From Lucifuga dentata (Eukaryota; Chordata; Actinopteri; Ophidiiformes; Bythitidae), in assembly GCA_014773175.1 (NCBI GenBank), contig VXCM01000408.1:324615-388614 (forward strand): DNA of 64,000 bases, given 5' to 3'. Position numbers and translations under genes: made by a program. Under the pieces are notes generated by a model, which was not told the origin of the DNA, did not search any database, and saw nothing but the letters and a program-made list of their open reading frames with translations. Position 1 is the stretch's first letter. Every line of letters starts with the position of its first letter. Positions 56,480 through 64,000 of this stretch are shown one piece after another.

Positions 56480-56778
56480 ACTAGTTTTTATTTTTTATTT
56501 TAGTCCAACCTGGGAAGAGGCCCCAGAGAAGACCCAGGACAAGCTGGAGGGATTACATCTCCCGGCTGGCCTGGGAATGCCTTGGAGTCTCCCAGGAGGA
56601 GTTAGAGGGCCTGGCGNGGATTACATCTCCCGGCTGGCCTGGGAATGCCTTGGAGTCTCCCAGGAGGAGTTAGAGGGCCTGGCGGGGACAGGGAAGTGTG
56701 GACTGATCTGCTTAGTCTGTTGCCACCGCGACCCAGACCCAGATAAGCGGAAGATAATGGATGGATGGATGGATGGAT
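56480..56778 (+). mobile_element. 5'-truncated non-LTR retrotransposon 3' end
   Basis: The sequence from CCAACCTGGGAAGAGGCCCC to GACCCAGATAAGCGGAAGAT, followed by a (GGAT)n tail, is the characteristic 3' end of abundant fish LINEs. In frame it gives DYISRLAWECLGVSQEELEG and DPDPDKRK. The insertion is bounded by TTAGCA at 56474-56479 and 56779-56784, a likely target-site duplication. A 67-bp assembly duplication lies inside it. The clade (CR1/L2/Rex-like) is not certain. Confidence 0.75.
56550..56684. repeat. 67-bp direct duplication around a single N inside the LINE fragment
   Basis: 56550-56616 and 56618-56684 are identical with an N at 56617. It has the same form as the other single-N duplications in the window and is best read as an unmerged overlap. 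Confidence 0.85.
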
Positions 56779-57238
56779 AATGTTAGCATTTAAGCACAAT
56801 AAAAAGCATGGAGTGATCTGAAAATGCTTCCTGTTGTCAGTTCTTCACTACAGCACTTGAATGCACCATAGGAAGCATTTTCAGATCACTCTGCTTTTTA
56901 TTGCACTTAAATGCTAAAATTACCTATGGATGGACCTATTACCAATGGATTACCTATCCCAAGAACGTTTCAAGTATCAACAAGTTGATTTTAATAGTGT
57001 ACCAGAATGAACTGAAACCAATGGTGGTCTGGAAAGTAGGAAAAACATTTTAATTCACCGTTCCAGTAGTATGCTTTGGGAAATGATTGTCAGTAACATT
57101 ACATGTATGAAAATTGAATATATTAGGCTCAAACATGCAAAATGGCCGGTATGGGACTTTAAATACTTAAAGTAATCGACCATTAGAGCAACTGTTGAAT
57201 ACAAATCCTTTAAACTGGTGATGCATGTGCTGTCAGAG

Positions 57239-57248
57239 GTGTGTGTGT

Positions 57249-57300
<52 letters not shown>
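57239..57300. repeat. (GT)n microsatellite
   Basis: A nearly pure GT run with one GTAT interruption, intergenic. Confidence 0.95.
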
Positions 57301-57301
<1 letters not shown>

Positions 57302-58844
57302 GAGTCCAGTGAGAATACAGGCAGACAGGCACAGCACACCTCAGCTCTCTGAAGTGGCTTCTCTTCGCTAACACCGATCAGGCTAGATAGCAGAAAACCC
57401 CACAAGGAATTTGTTTTCAGCACTCTTTCATTGGAGAGCAGATGACAGCAAAGACATGTGGAAAGAATCTACTTTGGCCCCATCTCAAAACACTGAATTC
57501 AAGGAAAAATCCAAGGCCAACTATTGGGTTTGGCCCTGTCACACTAACCTCAGATGCCAAACATGTGCTTCTCTAATTTGATGGGGAAGCAACAATAAGT
57601 AGCTGGCGATCACCAGCAGCTTTTCCTCACACCACAGCAGAGCGCCTCGTAACTCAAGGATGGACATGGACGAGAACTTATTACTGCTGATTCCACTGCT
57701 GACTGGCTTCACGTGGAGTGAATTAAACCCAGCTGAAAGTCATGAGGTAATAACGTAAGTCAGTCTGGCACTGTGCTTAATAGAAGTTCTCGTGGCTCTG
57801 GTAATATTTAATCCTAAAGCCCAACTAGCATGTGTATCATTTATACTGCGAGTGCTATCATAAGCAGTGTCTACATGAGCATGTGTGTGCTGGGAAGGAC
57901 ATATTGGAGTAGTTCAGAGGTATGTGTTTGCCATGTGTTTCAAATTAAAAGATTAATGTTAATAAATTTTATTCAAATTGTCAGATACAGGAATAGGAAG
58001 CACTGTTCATTACTAAAATTATTATTGGTGAAAATGGTCTTTGTGGCAGAGGAAAGAACAGAAGAACAGATAGTGATCAGCAGGAGGGAGAGACAGGAGT
58101 GTGTGTGTGGGTGTGGGTGTGAGGGGAGGGGGTGACACAGGTGAGGAGGTAGTAAAGTACAGTGGGCGGGGAGTGGATAGGATGGGAGGGAGAGAAAAAG
58201 ATAAGGAGGGAAACAAGCAAGGGAATTTGTGAGAAACTGAAAGCAGAGGAGGGCAGTGGAGGGGAAAGGGAGGAGCACTGAGCACACAAGGTTTCACATG
58301 CACCCTGAGAAGGAGAGAAACAAAGCACAGAGAGAGAGAAAAAAAAAGGATAGAACAGGTAGCACTGCTTAGGAAGAGGTTTCAATCTTACTTGTCGCTA
58401 ATTAGGTGTCTTACTGTGGTGAAAGCACGGAAACTAAGACAGTAAAACACGCAAACAGCAAAGACAACTGAAGGCAGGAGAAGGAAAAGCAGAAGTAACA
58501 AGCAGGAGGGAAAAACAGCAGTTGAAAAGTAACCGAAGGGTCCAGGAGATTAATTGAGCGAGAGAAACAAAAGGGAGAGACAAAGCAGTAAAGAGTCAGC
58601 GAGGGGAAAAGTAAGAAAACAGCAGACACTCATTGACAGAGTGAACCGGACTTAACTCCACGGACTACTGACATCAGCAAAACAAAGGAAGAAGAGCGGC
58701 AGAAAAAAAAAACCCTGCAGTCCAGCAGCAGTCTAGCTTGTCTGAGCTTGTCTACTTTGCAGCTCAGACAGCTGGGCTAGGATAGAAAGACTCAGACAGA
58801 CATACGTACAGCACACAAAGACAGACAGACAGTCCAACAGCAAC

Positions 58845-58892
58845 ATGTTGATGAAAGAGTACCGCATATGTATGCCACTGACTGTGGATGAG
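58845..58892 (+). CDS. pitpnc1: pitpnc1 coding exon 1
   Basis: ATG at 58845 (context cagcaacATGT, A at -3) begins 16 codons, MLMKEYRICMPLTVDE, ending in phase 0 at donor GAG|gtaagt. The same intron position follows VDE in the human protein. A second in-frame ATG two codons later could also serve, but the family starts at the first. Confidence 0.93.
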
Positions 58893-61800
58893 GTAAGTGT
58901 GTTTGTCTTTCCCACACACACACTGGGTATAACCTGCTACTGTAAACTGAAGACAAAGGACGGGTTTTCATTTTAAATGTCAAAGAGCTAGAAGCTGTAA
59001 TCTTGAAAGTGTTAATGTGTTGATAAGAAAGGTGTCAACTGGGCACATGGAGCTGCTGTAACTGTTACTTGGCATGCTGGGTTCTGAGGTATGCAGCTCC
59101 AGCATGCAGGACTCAGTCGGGGAGTCTGATGGTGCCAGCATGCAACACCTGGCCAGCATCACAGTATTGTTGTTGCGTTTAATTATCACTCCCTCCGTCT
59201 CACTCTCTTACTTCCTTCACTCGCTCACACACTCCTAGAACTGCAGAAACAAGTTTGACTGGTTAACGCTTGGCAAACTCAAACAAAGGTATTCCGCCTG
59301 TAGGTTTAAAAACAAAGGGCATCCATTAGAGAAACGTGTGAGGAAGTAAAGGAGTTTTGTCCTTCAGTGGGAATGTCCTTATCACCTCCTGTACGCCGCC
59401 ACNCCCCCCCCCCCCCATACTAGCTGTTACCACAACAATGACAGTGACAAATGGCAGTCTGAAACAGGATTTAGTATCAGTACAGAGTAAAGGGGAAACT
59501 TGAGCTTGCAGCAAATCCTCCTTCACCTGAATGTAATGTAAGTTTAAGTGAAGCTTATTTCAGATGAGATGAAATCATGACAATTCAAACCATTTACTGC
59601 ATCCCAACCCTTGCCCCATTTTAAGGGGATGCTGCTGATTTTCAGTTTCAAATATCCTCTATTATTTGTGTAACACAATAGCCTGGCCCATGTTAAGAAA
59701 TGTTCAGTATTGTGTTCTGCTCTGAGAAAAGTACAGGAAGTCTTGTTTATGCAGTCAAGCAATGTCACAGTGATGTGTGTGATCTCTGTATGTGGTGATG
59801 TGGAAAATGATTTGGGTAAATATCGTGGTTTGGACCTGAGATCAAAATTAGATACAAACATTTCGAGATGGTCAGGATGTTTGAGGTGTCATTACAGATT
59901 CAAATCATTTATAACAGGTAAAATCTGTTCCTTTTTTTTCTTATCCTTTATGATGTAACTTCATTTGTATTATATTCTGTTCTCATCATTTTTTCAGCTA
60001 AATTCCTGCTGTTACTTTGACACTGTCTGCACAGCTTCCACACTACATGACAAGCTCTTTGCCTGCTCAGCATAGACAAACACACTAACTGTAAACCTAT
60101 CAGCTCTTTTTGAAAGACAGAAAGAAAATACATGTCAAACACTGTCCACTGAGGACCACTGAGTTTCTCAACATATCACGTATCGCCATCATTCAGGGCC
60201 CATAAAAGTGATGTAAGGTCTGATAAATTTTAACTTGCTGCTTAGATTAGATCTGAAAGAAACTGATTCTAAACCCATCTGGGAGGATCTTACCACAAAG
60301 CCCCTGAGTCTTAAGATAGTGTAAAAACATCAATCCTTATGATTAATTAAGCCCCATAAAAAAATCAATATGCAAATATTGAATGTTGACATTCCACGGT
60401 AATTGGAATAAGAAGGAGGAGTGCTGGGATAATGTCAGCAGAGCACAGAGAAGAATGGTAAAGTGATACCTCCCCTCCTCTTTCTCTTTCCTCCCCTGGT
60501 TATCAGCTTTTGTTTTTAATCAAAATAATGCTTTACTGGCATGCCAATAACACAAAAAATGGATTATATTATAATGGCCACAGCAGAACAATTTACATAC
60601 ATCTTTTTATTATTCTTATTCATAATAACTTCAAAAACAAACTTTACCAAGTGCTTTGTTATTGAGCAAAAACAAAGTACACCCATAAAATACACTCATA
60701 AGGGGAGACATGAGAGCAGTAAGATATGGAAATATATAGATTATTGCATAAACCATATAATTTGAGTTTTAGATGGCACTGATTCTGTCAGGCTCCAGAA
60801 TCTGTGCCCAGGGTCTCCTCTAAATGTACCTCAACAGTGTCAAACACAATGTGTGGCTGCAAAAGAGAAGAAAGTCCCATCCCACCTCATCTACACGCCA
60901 CACATTCACCCTTACTGGCTACATTACATTTTCATATCCGATTATGTCAGTTGGGGGGAATCTTTAAAAACAGCAAGTGACAGTGGAAACACAGAGAAGT
61001 GAATGAGAGCCTCTGCTGTGATGGCTGAACCTGCTGCTGAGAGATTTTCTTCCCCATCACCTCCCTCACCAAATACTAAGAGCTTCCTTTCAGTGACTGG
61101 TGTGTTTTATAATTAGTTGTGTGGAGTGTATTGATGGGATGTGACTGGAGTTTTGCTGAACCATTCAAAATTCAAACATGTACACGGCAGCCATCAATAT
61201 AGATTATGAATGATCAGGAAAAACCCTCCTCTAAATGTCTCATTAAAGGTTAAAAGATTAAAGGTAATAGCAAACATGAGGGCCAAACTGCCACACTGAT
61301 GGGGATCTTAAAGGACCATACTGGTGAACTTGTATGTTTGAGCCTAATATATTCAATATTCATACACGTAACGTTACTGGCAATCATTTTCCAAGGCATA
61401 CTGGAATGGTGAATTAAAAAATTTTTTTCTACCTTCCAGACCGCCACTGTTTTCAGTTCATTCCGGTTCGCTATTCAAATCAACTTGTTGATACTTGAAA
61501 CATTCTTAGGATAGGTGATCCATCGTCGCGAACAAGACGTGTATTCAGGTTTTTTTTTTTTTTGAAGTTACGTAATTTTAGTGTTTAAGAGCAATAAAAA
61601 GTGCGTAGTGAACTGAAAATGCTTCCTAATGGTGTATTTAAGTGCTGTAGTGAAGAACTAACAACAGGAAGCATTTTCAGATCACTCCGATCACTTTTTA
61701 CTTCACTTAAATGCTAAAATTATGTAACTTCGAAAAAAACCTAAATACACATCTTGTTCATGATGATGGATTACCTATCCCAAGAACGTTTCAAGTATCN

Positions 61801-63818
61801 AAAACCTAAATACACATCTTGTTCATGATGATGGATTACCTATCCCAAGAACGTTTCAAGTATCAATGATCATATCAGTGAATGTATGCTTCCACCAGGG
61901 AATATAGTCCCAAAAGAAGACCTGTGTTTATCGAAAAATTTAAACGACCGTGACTTCATAAGGCTGTGTAACTATTAGCAGGAGAAACATCAATTTTTAA
62001 GGTGGGTGTATCACTTGAATATTTGATTTTGAAAGATTAAGAGATTTTGCAAAATATCAGGAAATATGGTTTTATCCTTTGGGAAATGATTGTGTCAGTA
62101 ACGTAACATGTATGAAAATTTAATATATTAGGCTCAAACATCATTTTCCAAAGCAGGCTGGAATGCAAAATGGTTGGTATGGTCCTTTAAGGATTGGGAC
62201 AATGATTGGCTTCAGCTTCAGGTTTATTTTCTCTCTCTTCACCCCCATCCTCATCATAAATCTCTCCTCTGGCTGCAGTATAGGATCGGGCAGCTGTACA
62301 TGATCAGTAAGCACAGCTGTGAGCAGAGTAGCGGGGGAGAAGGTGTGGAGGTGGTGAGGAATGAGTCAGACATTCACCCCCAGCACGGCGTGGGACAGCT
62401 GACAGAGAAGCGGATATACCTCAGCAGGTAGAGGGCACACTTTCATTATGTAAATATATTCATAACAATTCAACGTAAAATTAATCTTCTCCATGTGCGT
62501 TCCAAATTAATTTCTCTCAACGTAAACCTATTCCTGATGGCGTCCTTAAGTATGATTCTGTTTACAACCTGGGCTTTATGCTGACAGTTTTAGCTGTGGT
62601 GATAATGTGTTCAAATTTTTAATAATACTGGAATACTCTGTAAATCTAAATTGTTCTGATCACCGCAGACAAGCAATTAAACATTCTTTCAGCTTAGCAA
62701 TATCCACACTACAATAAAAGTAGCCTACATCCAAAGTCCAATTACCTGCTGCCTGAAACTATAGGCCTTGCATCAATAGCTTGAGGCAGTAGGCAAATAC
62801 TGTATATTATTTTAAAATAAGCTTGTTGCCAAGAAAACCATTTAAGTAAGTGTGTGTGTTCATTGGATGTTATGTAAACACAAAAATTCCAACTGGGACA
62901 AAACACATTTAAGTAATCCTACTTGTGGTAATTACAGCAGTGGGAATTTTTGTGAGGCTCTGATATTAACCTTTTGATGTTTGTGACAAAGTTCCATATT
63001 GTGAAAGTGGTACACTTACTGTAGCAGCAAATCCCTGAATGATGGTTATTGTGCTTACAAAAAGCAATAAATATCAGCTGTAAGTTGTTTATTGTTAATT
63101 CAAAGCTCATAAATAAAGTGCTGTCAATGTGGGTTGTTACAGCATAAAGAAAGGCTTCCAGCAAAGAAATCACATCATTTGAAAGCAGTTAAAGACCAAC
63201 AGCCAGCAAAATAAACAAGGAGAGTTTGAGCAATGCTTAAAAAAAAATTGAAAAGATACTATGACTGAAATGTTGTGATGATGTTTCAATCATGGTAATT
63301 TGAACATATGAAAGGGTGTGTTTTAACTGCATTTTGTGTATGGATGGTACACCCACGCTTTGGCTGACAATCATTAAACAAATTCTAATGGAAATCAATC
63401 AATAAAGCATAATTATGGCAAAAACTAGGGAAATAAAGTGGAGTTTAAACTTGATAAGGATATTCCTTTATCTCTAAACTTGTGCTAATCTAATAAACTA
63501 ATTCTAATAAATGAAGGAAGCAAAAAAGATGCTTTCTAACAGTGGAGGATTTTTCAAATCTTTGTTCATCGGACAATTGCTCCTCATTCGTAATGTGTGC
63601 TACACACACACAGACATGCTTACTGTAGTGACTGTGGAATGGATTCTACCTCAGTCATGTTCTGACATGTGACTTACAAGCTTTAGTAACAATTCATCAC
63701 CACAGGTGTAATTGGTAATGAGTCATAAAAATGAACAGAGAGTAGCCTAAGGTAACCTAGCTATAAATGGCACAAAGGCCACTTAGGATCTCTCCGACTC
63801 TTTATAACTCTCACTTTA

Positions 63819-63884
<66 letters not shown>

Positions 63885-63994
63885 TGTTTTGTGTTTTGTT
63901 CTCAGTAAGCTCCCATCCTGGGCGAAAGCATTTGTCCCACGATTCTTCTACGTGACAGAGAAAGCCTGGAACCTTTACCCGTACACCATCACAG
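58845..63994 (+). CDS. pitpnc1: Cytoplasmic phosphatidylinositol transfer protein 1 (RdgB-beta), N-terminal part, 3 exons
   Basis: PITPNC1 is a single-domain START-like lipid transfer protein that carries phosphatidylinositol and phosphatidic acid. Joining 58845-58892, 62279-62427 and 63906-63994 gives 95 complete codons plus one base. The peptide starts MLMKEYRICMPLTVDEYRIG and includes GQLYMISKHSCEQS, GEGVEVVRNES, GQLTEKRIYLSSKLPSWAKA and FYVTEKAWNLYPYTIT. This follows human PITPNC1 (MLLKEYRICMPLTVDEYKIG) far better than PITPNA/B or PITPNM proteins. The rest of the gene lies beyond the right edge. The a or b ohnolog is not resolved. Confidence 0.93.
61312..62186. mobile_element. TTAA-flanked inverted-repeat element, copy 3
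   Basis: TTAA at 61308-61311 and 62187-62190 bounds ends AGGACCATACT and GGTATGGTCCT. It shares TTTGAGCCTAATATATTCAA, GTAACGTTACTGGCAATCAT and AACAAGACGTGTATTCA with copy 2. The centre is palindromic around GAAAATGCTTCCT. An assembly duplication (61736-61864) inflates its length by 65 bases. Confidence 0.8.
61736..61864. repeat. 64-bp direct duplication around a single N
   Basis: 61736-61799 and 61801-61864 are identical with an N at 61800, inside the TTAA-flanked element copy 3. It is most likely an unmerged contig overlap. Confidence 0.85.
62279..62427 (+). CDS. pitpnc1: pitpnc1 coding exon 2
   Basis: This 149-nt exon has acceptor ggctgcag|TAT and donor AGCAG|gtagag, ending in phase 2. 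It encodes YRIGQLYMISKHSCEQSSGG and then EGVEVVRNESD...GQLTEKRIYLS, part of the PITP lipid-binding fold. A TTAA-flanked transposon ends only 93 bp upstream of the acceptor. Confidence 0.95.
62428..63905 (+). other. pitpnc1: pitpnc1 intron 2
   Basis: No exon was recognised. The only distinct feature is the compound (CT)n(CA)n array at 63819-63882, close to the acceptor. Confidence 0.7.
63819..63882 (+). repeat. (CT)n(CA)n array at the pitpnc1 exon 3 acceptor
   Basis: The compound microsatellite ends 23 bp before the exon. Its CT part lies in the pyrimidine-tract zone, and length variation could influence splicing. Confidence 0.9.
63906..63994 (+). CDS. pitpnc1: pitpnc1 coding exon 3
   Basis: This 89-nt exon has acceptor ttctcag|T and donor ACAG|gtgtgt, ending in phase 1, six bases from the window edge. 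With the carried AG it encodes SKLPSWAKAFVPRFFYVTEK and AWNLYPYTIT, the conserved PITP segment. A (CT)n(CA)n array lies 23 bp before the exon. Confidence 0.94.
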
Positions 63995-64000
63995 GTGTGT

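Larger units (their letters stand above)
56196..57158. mobile_element. TTAA-flanked inverted-repeat element, copy 2, with nested LINE
   Basis: TTAA at 56192-56195 and 57159-57162 bounds a unit with ends AGGACCATACC and GGTATGGGACT. The arms are long: TTTGAGCCTAATATATTCAAT at the left is mirrored as ATTGAATATATTAGGCTCAAA at the right. The centre folds on GAAAATGCTTCCT...AGGAAGCATTTTC. A LINE fragment interrupts it at 56480-56778. Confidence 0.8.
47721..58844. other. Intergenic DNA between the divergent grin2d and pitpnc1 genes
   Basis: I recognise no exon. It contains a stretch near 49510-49640 that resembles a sequence I associate with dispersed teleost repeats (GCAGGATATCTTGAAAAGTT, GGATTAAATTTGG occurring twice), a (CT)n-N-(CA)n array at 53550-53623, (GT)n at 57239-57300, and the nested TTAA-element and LINE at 56196-57158. 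The last few hundred bases before 58845 presumably include the pitpnc1 5' UTR. Confidence 0.5.
58893..62278 (+). other. pitpnc1: pitpnc1 intron 1
   Basis: No further exon was recognised. It contains a C-run with an N at 59403 and, at its 3' end, the TTAA-flanked element at 61312-62186. Confidence 0.7.

Noticed and set aside
58845..63994. PITPNM or PITPNA/B as the identity of the plus-strand gene
   Set aside because: YRICMPLTVDE, GQLYMISKHS and SKLPSWA are PITPNC1-type; PITPNM proteins read EYRIPLPMTVEE and RIAQLYMIQKK there.

Overview
This window looks like teleost fish nuclear DNA, probably from a draft assembly. Signs of this are long introns with canonical splice sites, very dense (CA)n, (GA)n and (GGA)n microsatellites, teleost-type Tc1, hAT-like and TTAA-flanked non-autonomous transposons, a LINE 3' end with a (GGAT)n tail, and vertebrate synaptic genes. 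There are no operons, no CRISPR array and no phage or bacterial genes.

Two genes can be read, arranged head to head. On the minus strand, 15 coding exons between 31668 and 3637 encode an NMDA receptor GluN2 subunit. It is assigned to GluN2D (grin2d; the a/b ohnolog is not resolved). The model has a signal peptide, amino-terminal domain, ligand-binding halves S1 and S2, M1, the M2 pore loop, M3, M4, and a very long C-tail ending in the PDZ ligand ESEV. All glutamate-contact residues are present, and the M3 S/L site is Leu, as in GluN2C/2D. On the plus strand, three exons (58845-58892, 62279-62427, 63906-63994) encode the N-terminus of PITPNC1 (RdgB-beta), a phosphatidylinositol/phosphatidate transfer protein. 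That gene runs off the right edge.

Layout: 1-3636 is sequence downstream of grin2d. 3637-31674 holds the grin2d coding exons and introns. 31675 to about 46905 is best read as a long first intron of grin2d. About 46100-47720 is CpG-richer, contains a 153-base N gap, a consensus-fitting RFX X-box and a candidate 5' UTR exon with a good donor, and is the likely grin2d promoter. About 47720-58844 is intergenic. 58845-64000 is the start of pitpnc1.

Most useful observations: (i) six single-N gaps flanked by direct repeats of 63-74 bp that look like uncollapsed contig overlaps; two of them create false frameshifts in the grin2d last exon and one duplicates a splice acceptor; (ii) one remaining 1-base frameshift at a C5/G5 run near 6310; (iii) a GC-AG intron in grin2d; (iv) a 107-nt intron splitting the S2 ligand-binding lobe; (v) a highly charged Lys/Arg/Glu block in the C-tail; (vi) a pure 131-unit (GGA)n array in an intron; (vii) three copies of one inverted-repeat element, each bounded by TTAA, one of them carrying a nested LINE; (viii) several other foldback elements and hairpins. 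I found no evidence of a wholly new biological system. The novelty is in the gene architecture and the repeats.
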